Source: Chromatiaceae bacterium (GTDB taxonomy: Bacteria; Pseudomonadota; Gammaproteobacteria; Chromatiales; Chromatiaceae). Taken from it: a stretch of 64,000 nt of DNA. The notes beneath the pieces are model-generated. The model was given only the letters and a program-made list of their open reading frames with translations, was not told the origin of the DNA and made no database searches. The DNA lies in NCBI GenBank assembly GCA_024235415.1, contig JACKML010000004.1, positions 248,001 through 312,000 of the forward strand. Direction: 5' to 3'. Below, in pieces: positions 41,330-50,931 of the stretch (its first letter is position 1; every line of letters starts with the position of its first letter). The position numbers and the translations under genes were made by a program.

Positions 41330-43743
41330 CAGGCCTTCAGCCTCAGAGCATTGAATACGACCACCAGTGAGCTGAGCGACATCCCGATCGCGGCCATCCA
41401 CGGGGCCACCAGACCGGCCGCCGCCAGGGGCACAGCAGACAGATTATATAAGATCGCCCAGGCCAGATTCTGCTTAATGACCCCGCGCGTCGCGCGTGCC
41501 TTGCGCACGCCCTCGGCCAATACCGCCAGACGCTCCGACAGGACCACCATGTCGGCGCTGGCGTGCGCCAGCTGCGCACCCTGACCCATCGCAATCGACA
41601 CATCGGCACCGGCCAGGACCGGGGCATCGTTGACCCCGTCCCCGATCATCGCGACACAGTGTCCCGCCGCCTGCAGTTCGCGCACGCGCGCCAGCTTGTC
41701 GTCCGGCCGCATCCCCGACCTTGCGGAAACGACCGCCAGTTGCGTGGCAACCCGGGCGACCGCACCGGGTGCATCGCCGCTCAGGATCTCGACCTCAAGG
41801 CCGAGTTCACGCAGGCGCTGGATCGCGACGTCGGCATCCGAGCGCAGTTCGTCGCGCAGCTGGAACCGGGCGAGGATGCCGTCTGCATCGCCGAGCAGGA
41901 CCTGCGTGGCATCACTGCCCTCCACCTCAGGGACATCGGCACCACTCAATGCAGCGACGTAATGCGGATTGCCAACGCGATAGCGCCGCCCCGCAATATC
42001 ACCCTGCATCCCCTGTCCGGGCAGTGCCGTCAGTTCACCGACCTTGAGCACCGGTCCGCTGGCATGCGCCGCCAGCGCACGGGCGACCGGGTGTTCAGAG
42101 CCGCTCTCCAGGGCCGCGGCCAACGCCAGGCAACGCGGCCGATCCGCCCGGCCCGGTGCGAGCACCTCAACACTGGACAGCTGCAGGATGCCGCGCGTCA
42201 GTGTGCCGGTCTTGTCGAACAGCACATGGCTGACCTTGGCCAGAGTCTCCAGTGCATGGCCACGCGTGGTCAGCAGCCCCATCCGGGTAAGCGCCCCGGA
42301 GGCCGCCGTAACCGCTGTCGGCGTGGCCAGCGACAGTGCACACGGGCAGGTCACCACGAGCACCGACAGCGTGATCGCGAACGCGTGTTCCGGGGCGTGG
42401 AAAAACCACCACAAGGCAACGACAACGGCGACGGTCAACAGCACGGCGACGAACCAGCCAGCCACCCGATCGGCCAGCTGTGCCACTCGTGGCTTTTCGG
42501 CCTGAGCCCGGTCGAGCAGGCGCACGATGGCCGATACCAGGGTGTCCTCGCCGACCTTTTCCACCTGCAACACCAGCGGGCTCTCGACGTTGACGCTGCC
42601 GCCGACCAGCTCGTCGCCGACGCCGCGCGGTCGCGGCAGGCTCTCGCCGGTCAATAACGACTCGTCGACCGAACTGCGTCCCTCGCTGACCACGCCGTCG
42701 GCAGGAATGGTCTCGCCGGGGCGCACCATCACGCGGTCGCCCGGCGCCAGCTCCGATACGGCCACCACCACTTCGCCATCGTCGGTCAGGCGATTGGCGG
42801 TCGCCGGCAACAGCTTGACCAGCTCCTCCGCGGCCTCGCCGGCGCGATGGCGGGCCCCCATTTCGAGGTAACGACTGGTCAGCAGGAAGAACGCGAACAT
42901 GCAGACGGAGTCGAAATACACCTCGCTGCCATGGGTCAGGGTCGACCAGACACTGGCGCTGAAGGCCCCACCGATCGCCAGCGAGACCGGCACCTCCATG
43001 CTCAGGTGACGGCGTTTCAGATCGCGCCAGGCGGTGACAAAAAAACCACTCGCCGAGTACAGCACCACCGGGATCGTCAACAACAGACTGACCCAGCGCA
43101 TGAACACGCGCAGGCCCGACTCCATACCGCTGTAGTCGCCGGCATACATGGCGATCGCCAGCATCATCACCTGCATCGCGCCGAGGCCGGCGACAGCGAG
43201 ACGCCGCAGTGCCGCCGACTTCTCCTTCTTGTACACAGCCTCCTGGCGACCCGGGTCGAACGGATGGGCAACATAGCCGATCTCGCCGATCGCCTTGAGG
43301 ATGTCGGACAGGTGCACCTGGCTGTCGTCCCAACGCACACGCGCACGATGCGTGCTGTAGTTGACCGAGAAATCGAGCACACCGGGCAAGGCATTGACGT
43401 GGCGCTCGTTGAGCCAGATGCAGGCGGCGCAGGTGATGCCCTCGAGTATCAGCGATGCGGTCCTGGTCGACGCGGTGTCAGCCTGCACGAAGCTCTGCTG
43501 CAGCGCCGGCTGGTCATACAGCTCGAAGCGTCGCAGCGCCTCTGGCACCAGATCCTCGGGACGGCGCGAGGGTGTCTCGCGGTGCTGGTAGAAAGAGGTC
43601 AGCCCGCCATCGACGATCGCCTGGGCGACCGCCTGGCAACCATGGCAACACATCGGGCGCGAGACGCCGTCGACAGCGACACGATAGTCGGCACCCTCCG
43701 GCACCGGAAGCCCGCAGTGGAAACAGTGCTGCGCGCCGCCCAT
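41329..43743 (-). CDS. ccoI: Copper-translocating P-type ATPase CcoI
   Basis: Copper exporter-type ATPase (also FixI) that supplies copper for the haem-copper centre of cbb3 oxidase, 804 residues. It has an N-terminal cysteine-rich motif CFHC...MCCHGC (7-36), a heavy-metal domain with CAAC at 105-108, eight transmembrane helices, the ion-pathway CPC motif at about 466-468, the phosphorylation site DKTGT at 510-514 and GDGVND near the C-terminus. The start is ATG 43743, sharing bases with the ccoH stop. The extra zinc-ribbon-like N-terminal cysteines are usual for CcoI. Confidence 0.94.
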   Translation of the reverse strand: MGGAQHCFHCGLPVPEGADYRVAVDGVSRPMCCHGCQAVAQAIVDGGLTSFYQHRETPSRRPEDLVPEALRRFELYDQPALQQSFVQADTASTRTASLILEGITCAACIWLNERHVNALPGVLDFSVNYSTHRARVRWDDSQVHLSDILKAIGEIGYVAHPFDPGRQEAVYKKEKSAALRRLAVAGLGAMQVMMLAIAMYAGDYSGMESGLRVFMRWVSLLLTIPVVLYSASGFFVTAWRDLKRRHLSMEVPVSLAIGGAFSASVWSTLTHGSEVYFDSVCMFAFFLLTSRYLEMGARHRAGEAAEELVKLLPATANRLTDDGEVVVAVSELAPGDRVMVRPGETIPADGVVSEGRSSVDESLLTGESLPRPRGVGDELVGGSVNVESPLVLQVEKVGEDTLVSAIVRLLDRAQAEKPRVAQLADRVAGWFVAVLLTVAVVVALWWFFHAPEHAFAITLSVLVVTCPCALSLATPTAVTAASGALTRMGLLTTRGHALETLAKVSHVLFDKTGTLTRGILQLSSVEVLAPGRADRPRCLALAAALESGSEHPVARALAAHASGPVLKVGELTALPGQGMQGDIAGRRYRVGNPHYVAALSGADVPEVEGSDATQVLLGDADGILARFQLRDELRSDADVAIQRLRELGLEVEILSGDAPGAVARVATQLAVVSARSGMRPDDKLARVRELQAAGHCVAMIGDGVNDAPVLAGADVSIAMGQGAQLAHASADMVVLSERLAVLAEGVRKARATRGVIKQNLAWAILYNLSAVPLAAAGLVAPWMAAIGMSLSSLVVVFNALRLKA

Positions 43744-44564
43744 CACTCGCGCCCCGAACTGTCGGCGACCGAGGTCTCGGCCCTGATCTCGTGCAGATCG
43801 TCGCCACGCCGGATCTGCAGCACCAGCTGCCACAACCCGTGCAGTGGCATCTCCAGGTTTGCACGGTACTCGCCCGGCGCGCCCTCCGACATCTGGAAGT
43901 CAAAGTCATCACGACTGTTGGATGAGCGCAGAAAGCGGCCACTCACGGTGGCACCGCTGACCGGCCCGCCATCGCGGTCGCTGACCGCGAGTACGAAGGT
44001 TGCCGGCTGCCCGACCACTGGTCGGTAAAGCCAGCCCTTGCGCACCTGCCAGCCACGCGCCTGCTGCGCCTCGACCTGTTGCAGGTACTCGTTGTACAGC
44101 GCCTCTTTCTTCTGGAAATCGTGCGAGACGGTGCCGGGAAAGCGTGAATCTGCCACTTCAGCACCCTGGGGCTGCGGCAACAGGGTGGCAAACACCCCTG
44201 TGATGCCCTGTTCGGCGACGCCGAGAAACACCACGTTGGTCACGATCACGACGACGAAGAAACCCACGATCAGTGCCGGTGCCCAGTGCCATTGGCGGCC
44301 CATGCCGCCACCGACCATACCGAGCGCATAAGCAGCGGTGAGATAGATCGCCAGATGGATCGCGAAGATATCAGCGCCGGGCCAGGTGAGAATGGCCCAG
44401 GGCACGTACACCAGTATCGCCAGCAGACCGACCGCCATGGCGCCGGACTTACCGCTCAGGTGCAGCAGCTCGCGCAGCAGAAGAAACACAATGACCTCGG
44501 CGATTACGCCACCGCCGATCATCAGCAGCATCGCAGACGCCGTCACTTCAACAGCCCCGTGCAT
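43743..44564 (-). CDS. ccoH: FixH/CcoH-family cbb3 assembly protein
   Basis: Membrane protein of 273 residues with about five hydrophobic segments in the first 125 residues, followed by a soluble C-terminal domain of about 140 residues similar to FixH (YNEYLQQVEAQQARGW, then RDDFDFQMSEGAPGEYRANL). CcoH is a single-helix protein in some species; this version is larger, with an additional multi-helix N-terminal region that I cannot assign confidently. It overlaps ccoI and is 80 bases after ccoG. Confidence 0.78.
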   Translation of the reverse strand: MHGAVEVTASAMLLMIGGGVIAEVIVFLLLRELLHLSGKSGAMAVGLLAILVYVPWAILTWPGADIFAIHLAIYLTAAYALGMVGGGMGRQWHWAPALIVGFFVVVIVTNVVFLGVAEQGITGVFATLLPQPQGAEVADSRFPGTVSHDFQKKEALYNEYLQQVEAQQARGWQVRKGWLYRPVVGQPATFVLAVSDRDGGPVSGATVSGRFLRSSNSRDDFDFQMSEGAPGEYRANLEMPLHGLWQLVLQIRRGDDLHEIRAETSVADSSGRE

Positions 44565-44644
44565 GCCAGCAGGGTGCGTACCGGCCCACTCCTGGCGATG
44601 GGGCGAATCCGGAGCTGGTAGCAGGAGTCAGATTCACAACCACC

Positions 44645-46069
44645 TTAACGCCCCGGCTCTTTCTGTGGCACAAAAAAAACGCTGGGGTGGGCCAGGGGTG
44701 CAATCCCGACATTCCCCTGCGGCTCGGCGACCAGCTCGAATGGATGGCTGTGACCGTCGAACTCGTCTGGCATCAGGCGCACGCTCGCGGCCAGGCGCAG
44801 ACGCTGCTCGGGTTGCAGGCTGACCTCTTCGAAGCGCCCGAAGTCGAGTTCCGCCCCCGGCGGCAGACCCTGCGCGCGAAAGCGCAGCGTCAGCAACCTG
44901 TTGGTCTTGTTGTTGACCTTGATCTCGTAGCTGTTCTGTATGCGTCCATCCGACAACTGCACGTAGATCGGCTGTCGCACCTGCTGCACACTCATGTCGA
45001 ACTCCGCCTGCTCCGCCACGCTCCACGCCAGCAGGCCGACAGCCAACAGCAGCACCGCTGCATAGCCGATCACCTTCGGGCGCAGCAAGCGCAACTGCTC
45101 GCCGGTGGTGACCCGTCTTTCCGATGAATACGCGACCAGGCCGCGCTCCCATCCCAGCGAATCCATGATGGTGTCGCAGGCATCGATGCACAGGGCACAC
45201 GAGATGCACTGGATCTGCAGGCCGTTGCGGATATCGATACCGGTGGGACAGACCTGCACGCAATAGCCGCAGTCGATACAGTCACCCACCCCCGCCTCTG
45301 CGCGCGCGTCGCGCGTCTTGAGCTGGCGACCGAGCCTGGACCGCCCCTTGCTGCCCTCGCCGCGCCCCTCATCGTACGAGACAATCAAGGTGTCCTTGTC
45401 GAACATCACCGCCTGGAACCGCGCGTAGGGACACATATAGGTGCACACCTGTTCACGCGCGATGCCGGCCATCACATAGGTCGTCGCGGTCAGGAACAGT
45501 GTCGTCGCGTAAGCGGCAAAAGGGGCATCGCCAGCGAAGAAATGCCCCAGCAGTTGCGGTGCGTCGCCCCAATACAGCACAAAGGTCAGACCGGTGACAA
45601 AGGCCATCAGCAGCCACAACACATGGGTAAGGCCGATCCTTGCAATCTTGCCGGCACTCCAGGGCGCAGCGGCCAGGCGGATACGCGCGGGACGCTCACC
45701 CTGCAACAGATGTTCGATCAGGATGTAGACATCCGTCCACAGTGTCTGAAAGCAGAAGTAGCCGCAGAACACGCGCCCGGCCAGGCCGGTGACAAAGAAC
45801 AGCAGGTAGGCGGCAATCATCAGCAGACCGGCCAGCCAGAAGATGTCCTGCGGATGCACCACCAGGTCGAACAGGTAGAACTTGCGTCCCGCGAGGTCGA
45901 ACAGGACAGCCTGGTTGGCGCCGGATGCGCGCTCCCAGCGCAGCCAGGGCAGCAGAAAATAGACACCATAGGCCAACACCACAACTGCCCACTTGATCCG
46001 GCGGAAGCGGCCACTGACCGAGCGCGGGTAGATGTTGGTACGCGCTGCGTACAGTTGCGATTGGCTCAT
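44645..46069 (-). CDS. ccoG: CcoG (RdxA/FixG) iron-sulfur membrane protein
   Basis: Inner-membrane ferredoxin-like protein of 474 residues; CcoG reduces copper for CcoI in characterised bacteria. It has about five transmembrane helices, then two [4Fe-4S] motifs, CIDCGYCVQVCPTG and CISCALCIDACDTIM, and a periplasmic C-terminal immunoglobulin-like domain (VNNKTNRLLTLRFRAQGL). The cysteine spacing is intact. ATG 46069. A gap of 235 bases separates it from ccoP, so it may have its own promoter. Confidence 0.93.
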   Translation of the reverse strand: MSQSQLYAARTNIYPRSVSGRFRRIKWAVVVLAYGVYFLLPWLRWERASGANQAVLFDLAGRKFYLFDLVVHPQDIFWLAGLLMIAAYLLFFVTGLAGRVFCGYFCFQTLWTDVYILIEHLLQGERPARIRLAAAPWSAGKIARIGLTHVLWLLMAFVTGLTFVLYWGDAPQLLGHFFAGDAPFAAYATTLFLTATTYVMAGIAREQVCTYMCPYARFQAVMFDKDTLIVSYDEGRGEGSKGRSRLGRQLKTRDARAEAGVGDCIDCGYCVQVCPTGIDIRNGLQIQCISCALCIDACDTIMDSLGWERGLVAYSSERRVTTGEQLRLLRPKVIGYAAVLLLAVGLLAWSVAEQAEFDMSVQQVRQPIYVQLSDGRIQNSYEIKVNNKTNRLLTLRFRAQGLPPGAELDFGRFEEVSLQPEQRLRLAASVRLMPDEFDGHSHPFELVAEPQGNVGIAPLAHPSVFFVPQKEPGR

Positions 46070-46304
46070 GGGTCTGTCTGGTTGCTACTCGCGATGGCCC
46101 GCAATGAAAACCCCGCCGGTCGAAGCCGATGGTCTCGGGTTATGGGTCTAGGCCGTATCAATCGACCCTGCTACCTATCACTCCCTTTCCCGGCACGAGC
46201 GCCCCGGGGTGAGAAGTTGACTGCACGAACCCCTGTATCCTGATCCCACTCATCCCGGCCTTCTCCCTCCGGAAGAAGGAACAGGATGTACCGGTCGTCT
46301 CGCC

Positions 46305-47219
46305 TCAGATACCCAGGCTCTGCACGTAGACAGTCAACAGCTTGATCTGCGTGTCGTCCAGGCGCCCGCTCCACGCCGGCATCTGGCGGTGGACGCCGTT
46401 GCGCACCACGGCCTCGACGGCGTTAATACGCGCCGCATCATCCGCCGCACCTGGCACGTCGGCCACGGTCCAGATCGCGTCGGTCAGGTTGGCCGCGCCC
46501 TGCGAGGCCATGCCTTTACCGGACTCGGTATGGCAGTAGTAGCAGCCACCCTCCTTGCCCTGAAAGATCGCCTGCCCGAGATCCGCCTTGGCAGTGTCAA
46601 CGGCATGGCCGGAGAGACTCAGCACATAGTGCGCCAACTGCTCGACCTTGTCCTCACCCAGCACCTGGCCAAATGCCGGCATGAAGCCGTTACGGCCTTC
46701 ACGGATGGTCTGCTCTATGCTGGCGATATCGCCACCCCACAGCCAGGCGTCGTCGCGCAGGTTGGGATACAGGCCGATCCTGGCCGGCGTGCCGCCCACG
46801 CCGTGGCAGGCCGCACAGTTGTCTGCGAACAGCACCTTCGCCATCGAGCGCGTGAACGCCATCATGTCGGGGTCATTGACGATCTCGTCGTAGGAGGCTG
46901 CCGCCACCTTCTGCAGATAGGCCTGCTGCTTCATGGTCTCGCTGCCGGTCTGCATCTCTTCGATCAGTTCGGCACGCGCATTCCAGTGCGTCGTGACTTC
47001 CTTGCCATCGCGCTGGTAGGTGACAGTGCCGATGCCCTTGGTGAAACTGTCGGCGACCGGCCATGCGGGGTACCAGATCCAGTAGATCACCGCGAACACG
47101 ACGGTGGCGTAAAACGTCCACAGCCACCAGCGTGGCAGCGGGTTGTTGAACTCCTGCAGATCACCGTCCCACGCATGACCGGTGGTCTGTACGGCCTTGC
47201 CCTGATTCTGTTCAGCCAT
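46305..47219 (-). CDS. ccoP: cbb3 oxidase subunit III, dihaem CcoP
   Basis: Membrane-anchored electron-input subunit, 304 residues. The N-terminal helix is near residues 31-52 (WWLWTFYATVVFAVIYWIW). Two CXXCH haem motifs follow: CAACH and CYYCH. Subunit length and the EFNNPLPRWWLWTFY N-terminal signature are typical. Start ATG 47219 overlaps the ccoQ end by 8 bases, so the two are probably coupled. Confidence 0.95.
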   Translation of the reverse strand: MAEQNQGKAVQTTGHAWDGDLQEFNNPLPRWWLWTFYATVVFAVIYWIWYPAWPVADSFTKGIGTVTYQRDGKEVTTHWNARAELIEEMQTGSETMKQQAYLQKVAAASYDEIVNDPDMMAFTRSMAKVLFADNCAACHGVGGTPARIGLYPNLRDDAWLWGGDIASIEQTIREGRNGFMPAFGQVLGEDKVEQLAHYVLSLSGHAVDTAKADLGQAIFQGKEGGCYYCHTESGKGMASQGAANLTDAIWTVADVPGAADDAARINAVEAVVRNGVHRQMPAWSGRLDDTQIKLLTVYVQSLGI

Positions 47220-47409
47220 TGCGCGAATCCTTATCTTTCTGTTCGCCTGCCTCGTCGTCCTCGAGAAACGGGATGTTCTTGTAGGACTCGAGGCGTTTCG
47301 AGCGCTTCTTGTTTGCAAAGACGTAGAGCAGGATGCCGACGAAGACGACAAAGAAAATCACCAGTGCCAGCGGCTTGGTGTTTTCCATGTTCGACAGCCA
47401 TTGCATCAT
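47212..47409 (-). CDS. ccoQ: cbb3 oxidase small subunit CcoQ
   Basis: 65-residue single-pass subunit (TM helix LALVIFFVVFVGILLYVF) with a charged C-terminal tail KKRSKRLESYKNIPFLEDDE. CcoQ stabilises the complex. It begins with two adjacent ATG codons (47409 or 47406) and ends inside the ccoP start region. Confidence 0.9.
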   Translation of the reverse strand: MMQWLSNMENTKPLALVIFFVVFVGILLYVFANKKRSKRLESYKNIPFLEDDEAGEQKDKDSRNG

Positions 47410-47446
47410 CCTGCCTCTACTCCTGGTCTATGCGAAACCGTGGCAA

Positions 47447-48187
47447 TCAGCGGAATTCCGCAAAATAGCCTTCGTCATACTGGGTGAAGTCGACCATGGT
47501 ACCGAGTACCTGCAGATAGGCCACCAGGGCGTCCATTTCGGTCAGACGCGACCGATCACCGTCCCAGTCCTCTGACTGCGCCTGGGCCAACAGGCTGAGC
47601 TCTGCCCTGTTGATGTCGAACTGCTCCGCCATCGTCGCGCCGAACTGGTCGACGTTGGCCAGATACTCTTCCTCGGTTTCCGAGTAGGGCACGCCGACGA
47701 CCTTGAGTGCCCGCATGCGGTCCGCAACATCCGCATAATCGAGTTCGTTGCGCAGCAGCCACGGGTAGTTGGGCATGATCGATTCCGGCACCACGTCACG
47801 CGGGTTGTTCAGATGCTGAGTGTGCCAGGCGTTGGAATACTTGCGACCGACGCGACCGAGGTCCGGCCCGGTGCGCTTCGATCCCCACTGGAACGGATGG
47901 TCATACTTGGACTCGGCGGCCAGCGAGTAGTGGCCATAGCGCATGTGCTCGTCGCGGAACGGGCGGATCATCTGCGAATGGCAGGTATAGCAGCCCTCGC
48001 GGATGTAGATGTCACGCCCGCGCTGCTCCAGCGGTGTATAGGGACGCACTCCATCGACCTTCTCGATCGTGTCCTTGATGTAGTAAAGCGGCACGATTTC
48101 GACCAGGCCACCGATCGAGATGGCGATCAGCGTCAGCACGATCATCAGACCGGCGTTGATTTCAATGCTTTCGTGAGACAGTTTCAT
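47447..48187 (-). CDS. ccoO: cbb3 oxidase subunit II, monohaem CcoO
   Basis: Membrane-bound cytochrome c subunit of 246 residues with an N-terminal helix (IEINAGLMIVLTLIAISIGG) and a single CYTCH haem motif followed by the characteristic IRPFRDE stretch. It lies 13 bases after ccoN in the operon. Confidence 0.96.
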   Translation of the reverse strand: MKLSHESIEINAGLMIVLTLIAISIGGLVEIVPLYYIKDTIEKVDGVRPYTPLEQRGRDIYIREGCYTCHSQMIRPFRDEHMRYGHYSLAAESKYDHPFQWGSKRTGPDLGRVGRKYSNAWHTQHLNNPRDVVPESIMPNYPWLLRNELDYADVADRMRALKVVGVPYSETEEEYLANVDQFGATMAEQFDINRAELSLLAQAQSEDWDGDRSRLTEMDALVAYLQVLGTMVDFTQYDEGYFAEFR

Positions 48188-48199
48188 TGCTTGAATCCC

Positions 48200-49660
48200 T
48201 TAGGCACCGGCCTTTGCCAGCTTGGCCGCGATCTTGGCCTCCAGCGCCGCCTGCTCCAGCTTGGCGTTGCGGATGGTCATTGTGACGTTGACCGCCATGA
48301 CCACCACCCCGGACACGAAGAACATGCCGCCGATCATGCGCACGACGAGTGGCCAGTGCATGAACACGACCGATTCGATGAAGGTGTAGGCGAGGTTGCC
48401 GTAGTCATCGAAGGCACGCAGCATCAGGCCCTGCCCGATTCCGGATACCCACATCGAGGCGATGTACAGCACGATGCCGATCGTCGCGAGCCAGAAGTGC
48501 ACATACACCAGCTTCACGCTATACAGCCGGGTCTCCCACAGGCGCGGAATCAGGTGATAGAAAGAACCGAACGAGATCATCGCGACCCAACCCAGGGCGC
48601 CGGAGTGCACATGCCCCACGGTCCAGTCGGTGTAGTGCGACAGGGCGTTGACGCTCTTCAGCGACATCATCGGCCCCTCGAAGGTCGACATGCCGTAGAA
48701 CGACAGCGCGGTGATCAGGAACAGCATGATCGGGTCAGTGCGCAATTTCTCCCATGCGCCTGACAGCGTCATGATGCCGTTGATCATGCCGCCCCACGAC
48801 GGCAGCAGCAGCATGATCGAGAACGCCGCCGCCAGCGACGAGGCCCAGTCAGGCAGCGCGGTCCAGTGCAGGTGGTGACCGCCGACCCACATGTACATGA
48901 ACGACAGCGCCCAGAAATGGATGATCGACAGACGGTATGAATAGATCGGCCGGCCCGCCTGCTTTGGCACGAAGTAGTACATCATCCCGAGGAAGGCCGC
49001 CGTCAGGAAGAAACCGACGGCGTTGTGGCCATACCACCACTGCACCATTGCGTCCTGTACACCGGAATAGAGGCTGTACGACGTGGTGTTGAACAGTCCC
49101 ACCGGTACCGACAGGTTGCGGAAGACGTGAAGAATCGCCGTGGCCAGGATGAACGCGAGGTAGAACCAGTTGGCGACATAGATATGCGGCTGCGAGCGTC
49201 GCATCAGCGTCATCACGAATACCAGCAGATACAGCACCCAGGTGACAGTGATCAGCAGGTCGACATACCAGGGGAACTCCGCATACTCCTTGCCTTCGGT
49301 GATCCCGTTCACGTAGCCGATGATTCCGATCAACACGCTCAGCTGCCAACCCCAGAACGTCAGATTCGCCATCCAGTCGCTGGCCAGACGGGCCTGGCAG
49401 GTTCGCTGCACCACGTAATAGGAAGTCGCGAACAGCGCACTGCCGCCAAAACCGAAAATGACCAGCGTGGTGTGGACCGGGCGCAGGCGGCCGAAGGTGA
49501 TCTCGGCGATATCGAAGTTCAGGAACGGAAAGGCCAGCTCCGCCGCGATGTAGGTACCCGCAGACATACCGAGCAGGCCCCACAGCAGCGCCATCAGTGC
49601 GAACTTCTTGATGATGTCGTAGTTGTACTGCGTCGTCGCAGCAGCGGCAGAATGCGCCAT
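48200..49660 (-). CDS. ccoN: cbb3 oxidase catalytic subunit I
   Basis: Haem-copper oxidase of the C family, 486 residues with twelve helices. The active-site stretch WYGHNAVGFFLTAAFLGMMY and the later VGGHHLHW and VGHVHSG segments hold the haem and CuB ligands. The start is ATG 49660 (MAHSAAAATTQYNYD), with GGGGGAAACAC upstream; the frame from 49723 is not needed. First gene of a complete ccoNOQP-GHIS cluster, reading leftwards. I found no FNR/Anr palindrome in the 362 bases before it. Confidence 0.96.
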   Translation of the reverse strand: MAHSAAAATTQYNYDIIKKFALMALLWGLLGMSAGTYIAAELAFPFLNFDIAEITFGRLRPVHTTLVIFGFGGSALFATSYYVVQRTCQARLASDWMANLTFWGWQLSVLIGIIGYVNGITEGKEYAEFPWYVDLLITVTWVLYLLVFVMTLMRRSQPHIYVANWFYLAFILATAILHVFRNLSVPVGLFNTTSYSLYSGVQDAMVQWWYGHNAVGFFLTAAFLGMMYYFVPKQAGRPIYSYRLSIIHFWALSFMYMWVGGHHLHWTALPDWASSLAAAFSIMLLLPSWGGMINGIMTLSGAWEKLRTDPIMLFLITALSFYGMSTFEGPMMSLKSVNALSHYTDWTVGHVHSGALGWVAMISFGSFYHLIPRLWETRLYSVKLVYVHFWLATIGIVLYIASMWVSGIGQGLMLRAFDDYGNLAYTFIESVVFMHWPLVVRMIGGMFFVSGVVVMAVNVTMTIRNAKLEQAALEAKIAAKLAKAGA

Positions 49661-50022
49661 GTGTTTCCCCCTGGCTAACCCTTGATCCAATCGCCACCCG
49701 ATGATCGTGCGGCGACGAAACAAAAACGCTATAGACGAATTGCGATTCAGCTAAGACGTTTCCGCCAAGCCTTTTATTTCACCGTCGTCGAACTGGCGTT
49801 GTTTCGTCTGACACGCATGCTCGGCAGGTCTGTTCGTCAAGGACGACAAAAAGGCTGCTTGACCATAGGCGTCGGCGACATCGAAGAGGTCGCGGATTCT
49901 AGTCCGACGAAGAATATTAGTCAATTCTTATGCGGCCGATTTTGAACAAACCGCCGGCAAGTTTAGTTGAATTGCGACCGCGTTTCAGGCGCTGCGCACA
50001 ATCGATGCGTCGCAGCGGAGAA
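49661..50022. other. Upstream region of ccoN with no gene
   Basis: 362 bases between the cyoE stop and the ccoN start. No convincing FNR/Anr box (TTGAT-N4-ATCAA) or other known operator is visible on either strand. The only imperfect stem is GCTGCG/CGCAGC just after the cyoE stop, with no T-run. It holds the ccoN promoter in an unrecognised form. Confidence 0.5.
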
Positions 50023-50931
50023 TCAGCCAATCAGCGACATGATATGTGGCACATAGTGATCGACGAGAAGCAGTGCGAACAGTGCCATCAGGTAAACGAT
50101 GGAATAACCGAAGGTACGCATCGGCATGCGCTCATCGTCATTGCGGTACAGCCGGACGGCGTAGTAGAGAAAGCCCAGTCCGAGCACCATCGCCCCGCCA
50201 AGATACAGACCGCCGCTCATGCCGTAGCCATAGGGAAGCAGAGTCACCACCAGCAACAGGACCGTGTAGAGCAGGATCTGCAACCGCGTGAAATCGTTGC
50301 CATGCGTCACCGGCAGCATCGGCATGTCGACCTTGCGATATTCCTCGGCACGATGAATTGCCAACGCCCAGAAATGTGGTGGCGTCCAGGTGAAGATGAT
50401 CAGAAACAGCAACAGCGCACCCGGATCCACGCTGCCGGTGACCGCGGCCCATCCCAGGACAGGCGGCGCGGCACCAGCGGCGCCGCCAATGACGATATTC
50501 TGCGGCGTCGCACGCTTGAGATACATGGTGTAGACCACCGCATAGCCGATCAGCGACAGAAAAGTCAGCAGCGCGGTCAGTGGATTGACCAGAAGCCAAA
50601 GCATGGCCATTGCGATCGCGCCGATGGCCAGGGCGAACACCAGGGCGTCGCGCGTACTCACCGAACCCTGCGGCAATGGCCGTCCGCTCGTACGCCCCAT
50701 GATGGCGTCGATCTTGCGGTCGACAACATGATTGATGGCAGCAGCCGAACCGGCTGCGAGCCCGATCCCCAGGGTGCCAAAAACCAGGGCATCCAGCGGC
50801 ACCATGCCCGGGGCCGCAAGCAGCATACCGACGACCGCGGTGAACACGATCAGTGCAACGACATTCGGTTTGCACAGTTCCAGGTATTCCCGCCAGCGGG
50901 CATGCGTCGTCTTCAGTGCGGTTGTCGCCAT
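50023..50931 (-). CDS. cyoE: Protoheme IX farnesyltransferase (haem O synthase)
   Basis: UbiA-family prenyltransferase that adds a farnesyl group to haem B, giving haem O, a precursor of haem A for the aa3 oxidase. The 302-residue protein has about nine hydrophobic helices and the two metal-binding motifs: NHVVDRKIDAIMGRTSGRP (about 68-86) and the YMLKR/DFTR-containing second loop. ATG 50931 is preferred; the long frame to 51237 is antisense to the haem A synthase gene. It overlaps that gene by 19 bases and its stop ends the aa3 cluster. Confidence 0.94.
   Translation of the reverse strand: MATTALKTTHARWREYLELCKPNVVALIVFTAVVGMLLAAPGMVPLDALVFGTLGIGLAAGSAAAINHVVDRKIDAIMGRTSGRPLPQGSVSTRDALVFALAIGAIAMAMLWLLVNPLTALLTFLSLIGYAVVYTMYLKRATPQNIVIGGAAGAAPPVLGWAAVTGSVDPGALLLFLIIFTWTPPHFWALAIHRAEEYRKVDMPMLPVTHGNDFTRLQILLYTVLLLVVTLLPYGYGMSGGLYLGGAMVLGLGFLYYAVRLYRNDDERMPMRTFGYSIVYLMALFALLLVDHYVPHIMSLIG

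Noticed and set aside
49661..50022. FNR/Anr box upstream of ccoN
   Set aside because: Looked for TTGAT-N4-ATCAA on both strands; the closest fits (such as TTGATCCAATCGCC) miss too many positions.
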